The notes below the pieces were generated by a model. That model was not told the DNA's origin, made no database searches, and was given only the letters and a program-made list of their open reading frames with translations. This document shows, in pieces, positions 26,661 to 36,004 of a stretch of 64,000 bases of DNA. This DNA comes from Bacillus sp. ISL-51 (GTDB taxonomy: Bacteria > Bacillota > Bacilli > Bacillales > Bacillaceae): NCBI RefSeq assembly GCF_018613535.1, contig NZ_JAGGQB010000007.1:58842-122841 (forward strand). The letters are read 5' to 3'. The position numbers were made by a program, and so were the translations under genes. Within the stretch, counting starts at the first letter, position 1. Each line of letters starts with the position of its first letter.

Positions 26661-26683
26661 TAGTTGTATAATACAAACATATG
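26661..26683. promoter_or_regulatory. MarR operator copy 1
   Basis: A 23-bp element centred on the palindrome TTGTATAATACAA. It matches copy 2 at 21 of 23 positions and lies next to the MarR gene start, overlapping its probable -10. Confidence 0.6.
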
Positions 26684-26725
26684 CATTTGTATCCTGCAAA
26701 CATATAAACAAGTTTTGCATACATA

Positions 26726-26748
26726 TAGTTGTATAGTACAAATATATG
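26726..26748. promoter_or_regulatory. MarR operator copy 2
   Basis: A 23-bp element with core TTGTATAGTACAA, in the same orientation as copy 1 and 65 bp (about six helical turns) away. It would overlap the -10 region (TATAGT) of the LrgA-like gene promoter. Confidence 0.6.
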
Positions 26749-26826
26749 TACCAAAAGTAAAGAATTTACCGTAATATCGGCAACAAGAAAGGGGGAAGCT
26801 GCTCTTCTCCAAAGAACAGCACCGTT

Positions 26827-27231
26827 GTGAAAGCCATACGCATTATCTTACAAATTATCATTTTATACGCATTTTCCATGATCGGAGAAGCCGCCCAACA
26901 GCTGTTTCATCTGCCCATTCCGGGAAGCATCATCGGCTTAGTCCTCATGCTCATTTGTTTGACGGCTAAGATCGTTCCTGTGAAGATCATTGAAGACGGA
27001 TCGGGGTTTTTGCTTTCTTTTCTTCCATTATTATTTATACCGGCCATGGCGGGCGTGATGAATTACCCATCCCTTTTTTCCGCAAGCGGAGCCGCTCTGT
27101 TTTTGATTGTCATACTGAGCACCATCGTCACGATGATCGCTGCGGGATACGCCAGCCAGCTGTTAGAACATAAAGCCAATCAGCGAAAGGAGAAAAAAAA
27201 GTGCAGCAAGCATGCATCGCAATCATTATAA
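26827..27231 (+). CDS. LrgA/CidA-family holin-like membrane protein
   Basis: The 134-residue protein has four TM helices and the LrgA/CidA pattern: IGEAAQQLFHLPIPGSIIGL, a second helix, then FLPLLFIPAMAGVMNY. Such proteins work with an LrgB partner; in Bacillus a homologous pair moves pyruvate (PftAB), others are linked to murein hydrolase control. The start is GTG 26827, with no strong ribosome binding site, and no better in-frame start exists. It overlaps the next gene by 31 bases. Confidence 0.85.
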   Translation: MKAIRIILQIIILYAFSMIGEAAQQLFHLPIPGSIIGLVLMLICLTAKIVPVKIIEDGSGFLLSFLPLLFIPAMAGVMNYPSLFSASGAALFLIVILSTIVTMIAAGYASQLLEHKANQRKEKKKCSKHASQSL

Positions 27232-27893
27232 TTTTATTAACGGCTGCCGCTTATCTGGCCATGGTGAAATTATATGTGCGCTATCCATACCCATTTCTCA
27301 TACCCGTACTGACAACGACGATTCTGATTATCGTGCTGCTGCTCGCCTTTCACATTCCTTATAAAGACTATATGATCGGCGGAAAGTGGATTAATTCATT
27401 GCTTGGCCCCGCTGTCGTGGCATTAGCTTATCCGCTTTATAAGCAGCGCCGCATCTTGATTCAATACAGCTTCCCGATCATCGGAGGCGTGCTGGCGGGC
27501 TTATTTTCAGGAATGGTCAGCGGCCTGTTATTTGCAGAACTGTTTGGCATCGACCGGAATTTGATTCTGTCTATCATTCCAAAATCAATCACAACCCCTG
27601 TCGCCATTCAGATCGCCACCGGACTGGGCGGCGTTCCATCAATGACAGTGGTATTTGTCATGGTCGCAGGATTTTCAGGCGTCATTCTCGGACCGCTGCT
27701 TCTCAAATGGATTCGCATTCGCAGCTCACTCGGAAAAGGAATTGCATTCGGAAGCGCCTCTCATGCGCTCGGCACCTCAAAAGCAATGGAATACGGGGAA
27801 TTAACGGTCTCCATGAGTTCCGTTTCCATGACGCTCTGTGCTGTGCTCGGCTCTGTATTCGGCCCCGTTGTAGCGTGGATGTTTCAGATTTAA
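27201..27893 (+). CDS. yxaC: LrgB/CidB-family membrane protein (YxaC-like)
   Basis: The 230-residue protein has about seven TM helices and LrgB motifs including ALAYPLYKQRRIL, SIIPKSITTPVAIQIATGLGG and FGSASHALGTSKAME. GTG 27201 follows GGAGAAAAAAAA. Together with the upstream LrgA-like protein it forms one membrane complex; the substrate here is unknown. Length and MarR neighbour fit YxaC. The operon ends at a strong terminator. Confidence 0.87.
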   Translation: MQQACIAIIIILLTAAAYLAMVKLYVRYPYPFLIPVLTTTILIIVLLLAFHIPYKDYMIGGKWINSLLGPAVVALAYPLYKQRRILIQYSFPIIGGVLAGLFSGMVSGLLFAELFGIDRNLILSIIPKSITTPVAIQIATGLGGVPSMTVVFVMVAGFSGVILGPLLLKWIRIRSSLGKGIAFGSASHALGTSKAMEYGELTVSMSSVSMTLCAVLGSVFGPVVAWMFQI

Positions 27894-27896
27894 AAC

Positions 27897-27928
27897 AAAA
27901 AAGCTGACGGCGTATCGTCAGCTTTTTT
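27897..27928 (+). terminator. Terminator of the LrgAB-like operon
   Basis: AAAAAAGCTGACG and CGTCAGCTTTTTT pair with a 6-nt loop and T run. Confidence 0.93.
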
Positions 27929-28009
27929 ATATGCCATTACTTTCATTTCCATTATCATGTTTCAATTGTAAGAATAATGGTAAAGTAGAATGAAAGGGAG
28001 GGATTCATA

Positions 28010-28852
28010 ATGGATAAAGCAATTCCGCAAATGACGCTTAATGACGGTACAAGCATTCCTGCTATCGGCTTTGGTACATACGCTCTTAACGGAAATGAAG
28101 GCGTTCATGCCATTAACAGCGCTATTGATATTGGCTATCGTTTGATTGACACCGCTTATAACTACGAGAATGAAGGAACTGTCGGAGAAGCCATTCGCCG
28201 CAGCTCGGTTCCCAGGGAACAGTTGTACATTACATCCAAACTTCCCGGGCGCTATCATGAATACGACAAAGCAGTAAAAACGATCCAAGAATCTTTATAC
28301 CGGGCGAACTTAGATTACTATGACTTGTATCTTGTTCATTGGCCGAACCCGAAACAAGGCCGCTACACAGAAGCATGGCAAGCCCTGATTGACGCTAAAC
28401 AATGGGGTTTGATTCGTTCCATCGGCGTTTGCAACTTCCTGCCTGAACACATTGAACAGCTTGAACGTGAAACCGGCGTGAAGCCAAGTATCAACCAGAT
28501 TGAATTGCATCCCGCTTTTAATCAGGAACACCAGCATAAATGGCATGAAGAACAAGGCATCCTGACAGAATCATGGAGTCCTTTAGCCCGCGCCAGTGAA
28601 ATATTGAATGATAAGCAGCTTGAGCAAATTGCAGAGAAGCATCATAAAACAATTTCTCAAGTGATCTTACGCTGGCATGTCCAGCTCGGCGCTGTTCCGA
28701 TTCCGAAATCATCATCCCCGGAACGCCAGCTTGAAAACATTTCTGTTTTTGATTTCTCACTTGATGAAAGCGATATGAAGGTAATCGCTTCGCTTTCCCG
28801 CCCGGACGGAAGGATTAACGGTCAAGACCCGGCGGAGTATGAGGAGTTTTAA
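28010..28852 (+). CDS. Aldo/keto reductase
   Basis: The 280-residue protein is an NADPH-dependent aldo/keto reductase with the (beta/alpha)8 fold. The catalytic tetrad is visible: Asp and Tyr in YRLIDTAYNYENE, Lys in YITSKLPG and His in YLVHWPNP. The cofactor-binding end carries VPIPKSSSPERQLENI. It resembles B. subtilis YtbE/YvgN in general layout but is not clearly either. Likely substrates are small aldehydes and methylglyoxal. GGGAGG lies before ATG 28010. It is monocistronic. Confidence 0.9.
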   Translation: MDKAIPQMTLNDGTSIPAIGFGTYALNGNEGVHAINSAIDIGYRLIDTAYNYENEGTVGEAIRRSSVPREQLYITSKLPGRYHEYDKAVKTIQESLYRANLDYYDLYLVHWPNPKQGRYTEAWQALIDAKQWGLIRSIGVCNFLPEHIEQLERETGVKPSINQIELHPAFNQEHQHKWHEEQGILTESWSPLARASEILNDKQLEQIAEKHHKTISQVILRWHVQLGAVPIPKSSSPERQLENISVFDFSLDESDMKVIASLSRPDGRINGQDPAEYEEF

Positions 28853-28887
28853 GAGAACGAATACTCAATAAATTAAAATAAAAGGAC

Positions 28888-29010
28888 ATGGTGCAGCTTC
28901 CTTTTCAGCGAATTGATTATCTCGTAATCACAGCTGACCTGCTGATTTTAGGTCTTTCACTTGCCGTTACATTAAACGGAGGGACACGGTTTCACAATCC
29001 GTTCTTATAG
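28888..29010 (+). pseudogene. Possible 40-residue gene remnant
   Basis: From ATG 28888 an open frame of 40 codons contains one hydrophobic helix (YLVITADLLILGLSLAVTL) and ends at TAG before a terminator. AAAGGA lies only two bases before the ATG. It looks like the C-terminal end of a membrane protein gene, but I do not recognise the family. Confidence 0.3.
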
Positions 29011-29024
29011 AGTCAGACTGATTT

Positions 29025-29050
29025 AAAAAAGACCCCCTCGGGTCTTTTTT
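29025..29050 (+). terminator. Rho-independent terminator
   Basis: AAAGACCC and GGGTCTTT pair across CCTC, with a seven-base T run following. Confidence 0.9.
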
Positions 29051-29160
29051 TGCGTTTTTTTCAAATCATTTACTTTACAGGATTGACGTTACATCTTTAA
29101 ATACATATAATCTTATCAAAATAGTAAGAATTAGATCTGTGAAGGAAGGTGGCCATTCTG

Positions 29161-30144
29161 ATGAAGCGAAAAAGGGTCTGCACCCTCATAATCATAGCTG
29201 CTTTTTTAAGCCTCACTGCATGTACAGCCAATGAAACAAATGGAAAGCAGCCCATTCGAATCGGATTCCAAAAAGGAAATACACTGCACCTTTTAAAAGA
29301 AAGCCGCTATTTAGAAAAACGATTAACACACGAGAAAATTGAATGGATTGAATTCGAAGGCGGCGGGGCTTTATTGGAGGCGCTGGCTGCCGGAAAGATT
29401 GATTACGGAAATGCCGCTGACGGATCAGGTATTTTTGCGCAAAGCTCCGGCAAACACATTGTTTACGTGGGTGCGAGCCCGCCAAATTTATCAGGTGTCG
29501 GTGTCGTCGTAAAAGAGAATAGCCCCATTCAATCCTTTGCTGATTTAAAAGGGAAAATTATAGCCGCGAATAAAGGGGGAAATCACCATTACCTCGCTCT
29601 CTTGGCTTTGAAAGACGCCGAGTTAACCCAGCACGATGTCAAATGGGCTTTCGTATCGGATGCCGCTCAAGGCAGGGCTGCTCTGGAATCGGGTGAAGTC
29701 GATGCTTTTGCAACGTACGATCCATTCCTGGCCGGAGTCGAAGAAAATGGACATGTAAGAACTCTTCCCCATCATGTTACGGCTTATCCGAATCGCACGT
29801 TTTACTATGCTGCACCGCAATTCGTACGCGAACATCCCGATCTGGTTAAATCCATATTAGAGGAGACTGACCGCTCAGACCGATATGCCAGCACGCATCA
29901 AAACGAAATCGCCAGCCGAATCGCGACTCTGACCGGTATTCAGTCTAATATATTGAAACGGGCGACAAAGCGAAAGAACTACGGCGTGAATACGCTGACG
30001 AAAGATATCATATCCGCCCAGCAGCAGCAGGCAGATGACTACTATCAGCTCGGATTAATAAAAGACCCGATCCGCGTTTCTGACATCATGCCTCTCGATC
30101 CTTTGTGGAAGCCTGTTTTAAAAGAAAGTAAAGGAGACGAATGA
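29161..30144 (+). CDS. Sulfonate-type ABC importer, substrate-binding lipoprotein (SsuA-like)
   Basis: The 327-residue protein is a lipoprotein with lipobox LTAC (acylated Cys at residue 21). It belongs to the SsuA/TauA/NrtA group of periplasmic-type binding proteins: IRIGFQKGNTLHLLKE at the start, IDYGNAADGSGIF, VYVGASPPN and VDAFATYDPFLAG. These proteins bind alkanesulfonates, taurine or related anions. ATG 29161 is preferred to the GTG at 29149, which overlaps the ribosome binding site. It is the first gene of a three-gene importer operon. No FMNH2-dependent sulfonate monooxygenase (SsuD) follows, unlike the ssuBACD operon. Confidence 0.88.
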   Translation: MKRKRVCTLIIIAAFLSLTACTANETNGKQPIRIGFQKGNTLHLLKESRYLEKRLTHEKIEWIEFEGGGALLEALAAGKIDYGNAADGSGIFAQSSGKHIVYVGASPPNLSGVGVVVKENSPIQSFADLKGKIIAANKGGNHHYLALLALKDAELTQHDVKWAFVSDAAQGRAALESGEVDAFATYDPFLAGVEENGHVRTLPHHVTAYPNRTFYYAAPQFVREHPDLVKSILEETDRSDRYASTHQNEIASRIATLTGIQSNILKRATKRKNYGVNTLTKDIISAQQQQADDYYQLGLIKDPIRVSDIMPLDPLWKPVLKESKGDE

Positions 30145-30908
30145 TCATGAGAAAAAGTGTACTCCCCTGGCTGGTGCCGATTTTTATACTAATCGTTTGG
30201 CAATTATTTTCTTCCTCACATGTATTATCAGAGAGTCTTTTTCCTTCTCCGCTATCTGTTTTAAAAGCATTGTGGGAGCTCGTCGCAAATGGAGCGCTTG
30301 CTCTGCATTTACAAATCAGTTTAGCGCGTGCACTGAGCGGACTATTGATTGGCGGACTGATCGGCTTTATCCTCGGCATTATCAACGGCTGGTCAGCGCT
30401 TTCCTTCCGTCTCCTGGATACAACCATCCAAATGATCCGGAACATTCCGCACTTTGCCCTTTTGCCGCTTGTCATTGTCTGGCTTGGAATCGGCGAAGCT
30501 CCGAAAGTATTTCTCGTCGCGCTCGGCGTCATGTTTCCCGTCTATATTAATACGCTCCATGGCATTCGGAATGTGAACCGCGAACATATTGAAATGGGGA
30601 AAATGTACGGCTTACGCGGTTTTCAATTATTCAAACAGATTTATTTCCCTTCCGCTCTCCCTTCTATATTCGTCGGCTTTCGTTATGCGCTCGGCGTTAT
30701 GTGGCTGACCTTAATCGTTTCTGAAACAATCGCCACAAGCAACGGAATTGGCTACCTTGCCATGAATGCACGTCAATTTATGCAGACGGATGTCATTATC
30801 GTCAGCATTTTAGTCTACGCCTTATTAGGCAAAGCAGCCGACATCATTGCTCATATCGGTGAGCGCTATGCGCTGAAATGGCATCCTAATTATCAAAAGC
30901 AAGGATAG
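30141..30908 (+). CDS. Sulfonate-type ABC importer permease (SsuC-like)
   Basis: The 255-residue permease has six TM helices. It carries the EAA loop typical of BPD importers (HIEMGKMYGLRGFQLFKQIY followed by FPSALP) that contacts the ATPase. It overlaps the binding-protein stop by four bases, showing translational coupling. ATG 30141 or ATG 30147 could be used; AAGGAG serves both. It forms a homodimer in this transporter class. Confidence 0.9.
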   Translation: MIMRKSVLPWLVPIFILIVWQLFSSSHVLSESLFPSPLSVLKALWELVANGALALHLQISLARALSGLLIGGLIGFILGIINGWSALSFRLLDTTIQMIRNIPHFALLPLVIVWLGIGEAPKVFLVALGVMFPVYINTLHGIRNVNREHIEMGKMYGLRGFQLFKQIYFPSALPSIFVGFRYALGVMWLTLIVSETIATSNGIGYLAMNARQFMQTDVIIVSILVYALLGKAADIIAHIGERYALKWHPNYQKQG

Positions 30909-30919
30909 GAGTGAAAAAA

Positions 30920-31672
30920 ATGGCACAGCCCTCTCAGAAAATAGAGTTGTATAGCCAAGCAAATGAGCAAGCGGCCCAAATTAAATTGGATCATGTCAGC
31001 AAACAATTCGGCGGCACACAAGTCTTAAAAGACATTTCTTTGACAATTGAACAAGGCCAATTCACGGCCATCGTCGGAAGAAGCGGGAGCGGAAAAAGCA
31101 CATTTCTCCGCATTCTGGCCCAGTTAGAGCAAACGAGCTCAGGCCAACTGACATTCAGCGGCACAGATGAGAACAGCACCACAATGATGTATCAGGATTC
31201 ACGGCTGCTGCCATGGAAAAAGGTCATCGATAATGTATTAATCGGGCTGCCGAAAGAACGGACAGAAAAAGCAGAGGAAGTGCTGAAAGCAGTCGGATTG
31301 TGGAACTACCGCCACGCATGGCCGTATAAGCTGTCAGGCGGACAGCAGCAAAGGGTTGCCCTTGCCCGTGCTCTCATCAGAAAGCCATCCCTTCTGCTGC
31401 TGGATGAACCGCTCAGCGCATTGGATGCCCTCACCCGTCTCGACATGCAACAATTGATAGAAAAACTATGGAAACAAAATGGATTTACAGCTGTGCTCGT
31501 CACACACGATGTGCAGGAAGCGGTCCGCCTTTCTGACCGTGTCATCATGATCGAAGACGGAGAAATCAGCTTCGACATCTCGATCCGCGCTAAACGCCCC
31601 CGCTCCTTGTCTGACAGCACACTCATCCAGATTGAACATGAGATCTTGCATCGAATTCTTCAGCGGACATGA
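30920..31672 (+). CDS. Sulfonate-type ABC importer ATPase (SsuB-like)
   Basis: The 250-residue ATPase has Walker A GRSGSGKST, Q-loop MMYQDSRLLPW (with the DSRLLPW typical of the Nrt/Ssu/Tau group), signature LSGGQQQRVALARAL, Walker B LLLLDEPLSALD and switch His VLVTHDVQEAV. ATG 30920 follows AGGAG by eight bases; an in-frame GTG at 30911 overlaps the ribosome binding site. It completes the import system with the two genes upstream. Confidence 0.92.
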   Translation: MAQPSQKIELYSQANEQAAQIKLDHVSKQFGGTQVLKDISLTIEQGQFTAIVGRSGSGKSTFLRILAQLEQTSSGQLTFSGTDENSTTMMYQDSRLLPWKKVIDNVLIGLPKERTEKAEEVLKAVGLWNYRHAWPYKLSGGQQQRVALARALIRKPSLLLLDEPLSALDALTRLDMQQLIEKLWKQNGFTAVLVTHDVQEAVRLSDRVIMIEDGEISFDISIRAKRPRSLSDSTLIQIEHEILHRILQRT

Positions 31673-31704
31673 CAAAGGGATGATGCGGCCGGACGTCCAA
31701 CAAG

Positions 31705-31735
31705 AAAAGCTGACGGAATCACTCGTCAGCTTTTT
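31705..31735 (+). terminator. Terminator of the sulfonate-type importer operon
   Basis: AAAAGCTGACG and CGTCAGCTTTT pair across an 8-nt loop, followed by T residues. The stem is nearly the same as that of the LrgAB-like operon terminator. Confidence 0.9.
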
Positions 31736-31867
31736 CACCTTTTTCTCTAGGATAGCCAAGTAACGTGTGAAACTTTACAGTAAAGGCTGTCAAGTTTACA
31801 TTCAATACTGAATGCTAATAGGAAACACTTATCCTGTTATAACAGCATACAATCAATAAACACCCTG

Positions 31868-32521
31868 TTAAAATTCTTTTTTATGATATATAGCTGTAGC
31901 GATAAAAAAAGAAATTATATATAATATAATGCCGAAGAAGATATATATAATCGGGACAGATAAAGATGGATTTATGTGTAAAAATGACAGCGGTAATTGT
32001 TCTGATACATAACCAACTACGCTTTGCAATCCAAAGGTAGCAAAAAGCCCTCCCATTGCACCTCCAATTACAATAGCATCAGACTTTTCAGGGCCTATAA
32101 TGTAGAGAAGAGGGTATACTATTGCACCGGCAAAGAGAACGATGAAAGTTCCAAAAGAAACAATATGAAATATGCCGTCAATAGGTTCATCAGAAACCAG
32201 GCTGTTTATAAAGAAAATACAATAAGATAATATAGCTCCGATAACAACAACCAAAATATAGAAGAAATAGTGACTTTGAACAATATTTGTTCTGCTGACC
32301 GGTAAAGTCAGCACATACTTGTCATAACCAGACTTGCTTTCATACTTTATAACCTCAAGTGCGGGCATAACCACAAACAAAATAATTAGCATAGCAACGA
32401 AACGATGCATTGAAGCATCCCCAAAATAAAAAATGACTGCTGATATCAATATTGCTAACCCCGTGTATGCAAAGAAGCTTCGATAAACCAAGTAATAGTT
32501 AGTCAGTAACAGACCTCTCAT
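31868..32521 (-). CDS. ABC-2 family permease of PmtB/YtrC-F type
   Basis: The 217-residue protein has six TM helices and the ABC2_membrane_5 pattern: LLLTNYYLVYRSFFAYTGLA at the start and LEVIKYESKSGYDKYVLTLP followed by VSR, the coupling segment. It resembles PmtB, which exports amphipathic peptides in staphylococci, and B. subtilis Ytr permeases. The start ATG 32521 follows AGGAG by eight bases and overlaps the end of the ATPase gene. The gene pair is clearly more AT-rich than its neighbours, suggesting acquisition. Confidence 0.82.
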   Translation of the reverse strand: MRGLLLTNYYLVYRSFFAYTGLAILISAVIFYFGDASMHRFVAMLIILFVVMPALEVIKYESKSGYDKYVLTLPVSRTNIVQSHYFFYILVVVIGAILSYCIFFINSLVSDEPIDGIFHIVSFGTFIVLFAGAIVYPLLYIIGPEKSDAIVIGGAMGGLFATFGLQSVVGYVSEQLPLSFLHINPSLSVPIIYIFFGIILYIISFFIATAIYHKKEF

Positions 32522-33374
32522 TTTTTTCACTCCTAGTTAAAAAGACGCTGATTTCTTCTATTGAAATGGTTTTTGCCGTTATGCCATTCGGCAATTTCTG
32601 TTTATCCGATACAAGCACACTCCAATAAGAACCATTATTCCTTTTTGCAAGAACTATATTTTCGTTGAGCGCAGCCAATTGAGCTTCATCAACATCTGCA
32701 ACAGTATATCTTTCAAGGACCCTATCTTTCTCTTCATTTAATAAAATTTCACCATCTTTAATAATAATGATATGGCTGGCTATCTTCTCGACATCAGACA
32801 TAATATGCGATGAAAGTAAAATACCGCCGTTGCTTTTACTCACAAAGCTTTTTAATTCATTTAACAGATCATCTCTTGAAGAGGGATCAAGCCCTCCTGT
32901 TGCTTCATCCAGGATTAATAATTTTGCATTATGCGACAAAGCAACAGCTACGGATAACTTCATTGACATTCCACGCGAGAACTTTTTTACTTTTTTGTCC
33001 ATAGGCAAGGAAAAAGAATGAACTAACCGATAAAAATCGTCTTGGTCCCAAGTGTCGAATAGTTTTTTAAATACATTATTCAGCTGCTTTATCGTAAGAT
33101 GCGCAGGCAGATTCATCGCATCAAATACTACCCCAATATCTTCTTTGAACCTTATGTGTTTATCCAGATTCTCTTTACCAAAGATTTTAACTTTGCCTCT
33201 ATCTTGAGAGATTAGCCCTAATATTGTTTTAAATGTAGTTGATTTGCCTGCGCCGTTATCACCGATGAAACCCACAATTGATCCAGCCGGCACATTGAAT
33301 GTGATATCTTTTAAAACAGCTTTATCACCAAAAGATTTGCTAACGTTTCTTATTTCTAAAAGATTTGGCATCAT
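32499..33374 (-). CDS. ABC transporter ATPase of PmtA/YtrB type
   Basis: The 291-residue ATPase has Walker A GDNGAGKST, a signature FSRGMSMK (R in place of the usual second G), Walker B LLILDEATGGLD and switch His LLSSHIMSDVEKI. The C-terminal extension of about 80 residues is typical of this group. AGGAG precedes tandem ATG codons at 33374 and 33371. It overlaps the permease gene. With no GntR regulator gene nearby, control is unclear. A role in export of, or defence against, membrane-active peptides is inferred from the family. Confidence 0.87.
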   Translation of the reverse strand: MMPNLLEIRNVSKSFGDKAVLKDITFNVPAGSIVGFIGDNGAGKSTTFKTILGLISQDRGKVKIFGKENLDKHIRFKEDIGVVFDAMNLPAHLTIKQLNNVFKKLFDTWDQDDFYRLVHSFSLPMDKKVKKFSRGMSMKLSVAVALSHNAKLLILDEATGGLDPSSRDDLLNELKSFVSKSNGGILLSSHIMSDVEKIASHIIIIKDGEILLNEEKDRVLERYTVADVDEAQLAALNENIVLAKRNNGSYWSVLVSDKQKLPNGITAKTISIEEISVFLTRSEKNERSVTD

Positions 33375-34044
33375 TCCACTCCTATAATTGTTGTCAGGAC
33401 TTTTTTATGAATGAACCGAATTCTTTTAAGCGATTGCAAGTTTTTTCACATTTGCCTATTTTAAGTTATTCATAATGGATCAGGAGTTCATTTCTAAACC
33501 GCCTTCGATCTAGCATACAATTACTCATATCTCTTAAACTTTTCATGCCAGTAAAAACAGAAAAGCTTTTATAAGAATGCTTTTTATTGCTTTTAAAGCA
33601 TTGGTCCGTTTATTGCCTTTCTTAATAAAAATTGGGATATACAACTGAATGATTACGACTATATAATGGGGTACTCATGATGAAAAGTGCTGGAGGTGAC
33701 TTACTTGCCGGTAAAGAAAATGTATGTTTTATCATCTATATATGCATCCTCATGAGGTAACAGATTTATACACGACTGACTAAATGAGGAGTCAGTTCAA
33801 GAATGAGGTATGCACTATAAAGTGATGCAGACATGGGAATAAAACACCAAAACAAATACTAATTGAGAAACTTTTATTTGAACGCTGCCATTATTTACTA
33901 ATTGTTACATTTATGGGTTTAAATCGGAGTATACCTATATTATAAAATAGATGTTACTTCTTTTCAAATATATATACGGAAATTTCTTTATAAATATAAA
34001 ATCTTTAGTTAATCAAAAAAGAGTTCATTTCTAATTTCCATACT
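33375..34044. other. AT-rich 670-base gap between the ABC pair and glmS
   Basis: No full gene is present. The stretch holds the promoter region of the ABC pair at its left end and a very short open frame behind a strong ribosome binding site at 33692-33755. The rest, to about 34040, shows nothing I can name. Confidence 0.4.
33705..33755 (+). CDS. Possible 16-residue peptide gene behind a strong ribosome binding site
   Basis: GGAGGTGA (33692-33699) is followed after five bases by TTG and 15 further codons (PVKKMYVLSSIYASS) before TGA. TATAAT lies at 33662-33667. A basic start and hydrophobic end are seen, but no family is recognised. It could be a leader peptide or a gene remnant. Confidence 0.2.
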   Translation: MPVKKMYVLSSIYASS

Positions 34045-34078
34045 AAAAACCCCTCTGGTTTATCTCAACCAAAGGGGT
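34045..34078 (-). terminator. Terminator of glmS
   Basis: AACCCCTCTGGTT and AACCAAAGGGGT pair (one mismatch) across a 6-nt loop, with a T-rich run on the minus strand. Confidence 0.85.
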
Positions 34079-34130
34079 CAAACTTTAAGACTATATTTTA
34101 CATCTGTAGTTTATCGGTAATTTACTAAAC

Positions 34131-35933
34131 CTACTCCACAGTAACACTCTTCGCAAGGTTGCGCGGTTTATCCACATCACACCCGCGATGCAGCGCAGCA
34201 TAATAAGCAATCAGCTGCAATGGCACAACAGAAACCAACGGAGCAAGCGCAGGATTGACTTCCGGCAGAACGAATCTGTCATCCGCGTCGTCCAGGCCTT
34301 TCAGCGAGATGATGCATGTGTTCGCTCCGCGTGCCGCAACCTCTTTCACGTTTCCGCGAATGCTTAGGTTGACGTGCTCTTGTGTCGCCAGAGCAAAGAC
34401 CGGTGTTCCTTCTTCGATCAGGGCGATCGTTCCGTGCTTCAGCTCGCCGCCTGCGAAGCCTTCCGCTTGGATGTAAGAAATCTCTTTCAGCTTCAGGGCG
34501 CCTTCTACACATACGAAGTAGTCAAGGCCGCGGCCGATGAAGAAAGCGTTTCTTGAGACAGTCAGGTATTCGCGTGCGATCATTTCCATTTCGTCCTTCT
34601 GGTCGCAGAGAGCTTCCATGGCGTTTGCAGCGATACCTAATTCTTTAACTAAGTCAAAGCCGATGTCAACGCCGTTACGTTCTGCTGCTACGGACGCAAG
34701 GATCGCTAAGACGGCGATTTGGGCCGTATAGGCTTTTGTTGAAGCAACGGCGATCTCAGGGCCTGCGTGCAGAAGCAATGTGTAGTCCGCTTCACGGGAA
34801 AGTGTTGATCCCGGCACGTTTGTGATCGTCAGCGCTTTGTGCCCTAACGCTTTTACTTGAACAAGCACGGCGCGGCTGTCCGCTGTTTCTCCGCTTTGAG
34901 AAAGGAAGATAAAGAGCGGCTTCTTAGACAGAAGCGGCATGTTGTAAGAGAATTCACTCGCTACATGCACTTCAACCGGTACGTTTGCCCACATTTCAAT
35001 ATATTGTTTCCCGACAAGGCCTGCATGGTAGCTTGTTCCGCATGCCACGATATAGATGCGGTCCGCTTCCGCTACGGCGTCAGCGACATCGCCCGCCACG
35101 GCAAGCTTGCCGTTTTCGTCTTGATACGTTTGGATGATTTTGCGCATCACAAGCGGCTGCTCATCCGTTTCTTTTAACATGTAGTGAGGGTACGTGCCTT
35201 TTTCAATATCACTGGCGTCAAGCTCAGCGATATAAGACGCACGTGTCATGATGTCACCGTCTAGGTTTTTAATCACGACTTCGTCTTTAGTCACAATGAC
35301 CATTTCTTTGTCTAAAAGCTCCACATATTCATTCGTTACTTGAAGCATAGCCATCGCGTCAGATGCCACGACGTTAAATGTATCTCCAAGACCGACTAAT
35401 AGAGGACTTTTGTTTTTTGCGACATAAATGGTGTCTGTGTTTTCACCGTCAAATAACGCAATTGCGTAAGAGCCTTTTAACAGGGTAAGTGTTTTGCGGA
35501 ACGCTTCTTCTGTCTCGAGTCCTCCAGTCACAAATTGCTCGATCATTTGAACGACTACCTCAGTGTCTGTATCACTTTTCAGTTCAACGTTTTCAAGGTA
35601 TTCGCGCTTCAGCTGAACATAGTTCTCGATCACACCGTTGTGAACAAGTGTAAAGCGGCCGAGTGCGCTTTGATGCGGGTGAGCGTTCAGGAAGCTTGGT
35701 TCGCCGTGAGTCGCCCAGCGTGTATGGCCGATTCCTGCTTGAGATTCAACAGTTGAATCCACCACTTCACGAAGGTCGGCGATGCGGCCTTTTTCTTTGT
35801 ACACATGCACGCCCTGCTCGTTCGCCACAGCGATACCGGCAGAGTCATAACCGCGATACTCAAGCTTCTCCAATCCTTTTAACAAAATCTCTTTCGCATC
35901 AAGCTGACCGATATAACCTACAATTCCACACAT
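34131..35933 (-). CDS. glmS: Glutamine-fructose-6-phosphate aminotransferase GlmS
   Basis: The 600-residue enzyme makes glucosamine-6-phosphate from fructose-6-phosphate and glutamine, the first step to UDP-GlcNAc. The N-terminal Ntn glutaminase domain starts MCGIVGYIG with Cys2 as nucleophile, followed by [13 protein letters not shown] and [11 protein letters not shown]. Two SIS isomerase domains follow, with [20 protein letters not shown], and the C-terminal tail [12 protein letters not shown]. Length is standard. It is preceded by the glmS ribozyme in a long leader, by which glucosamine-6-phosphate switches off its own mRNA. AGGAGGA lies before ATG 35933. Confidence 0.98.
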   Translation of the reverse strand: MCGIVGYIGQLDAKEILLKGLEKLEYRGYDSAGIAVANEQGVHVYKEKGRIADLREVVDSTVESQAGIGHTRWATHGEPSFLNAHPHQSALGRFTLVHNGVIENYVQLKREYLENVELKSDTDTEVVVQMIEQFVTGGLETEEAFRKTLTLLKGSYAIALFDGENTDTIYVAKNKSPLLVGLGDTFNVVASDAMAMLQVTNEYVELLDKEMVIVTKDEVVIKNLDGDIMTRASYIAELDASDIEKGTYPHYMLKETDEQPLVMRKIIQTYQDENGKLAVAGDVADAVAEADRIYIVACGTSYHAGLVGKQYIEMWANVPVEVHVASEFSYNMPLLSKKPLFIFLSQSGETADSRAVLVQVKALGHKALTITNVPGSTLSREADYTLLLHAGPEIAVASTKAYTAQIAVLAILASVAAERNGVDIGFDLVKELGIAANAMEALCDQKDEMEMIAREYLTVSRNAFFIGRGLDYFVCVEGALKLKEISYIQAEGFAGGELKHGTIALIEEGTPVFALATQEHVNLSIRGNVKEVAARGANTCIISLKGLDDADDRFVLPEVNPALAPLVSVVPLQLIAYYAALHRGCDVDKPRNLAKSVTVE

Positions 35934-36004
35934 ATTTTCTTCCTCCTAAAGGTGTAAAAGGAGACGAAGAAAGTCAGATAACAAGGGGACTTTCCATCGT
36001 CCCC

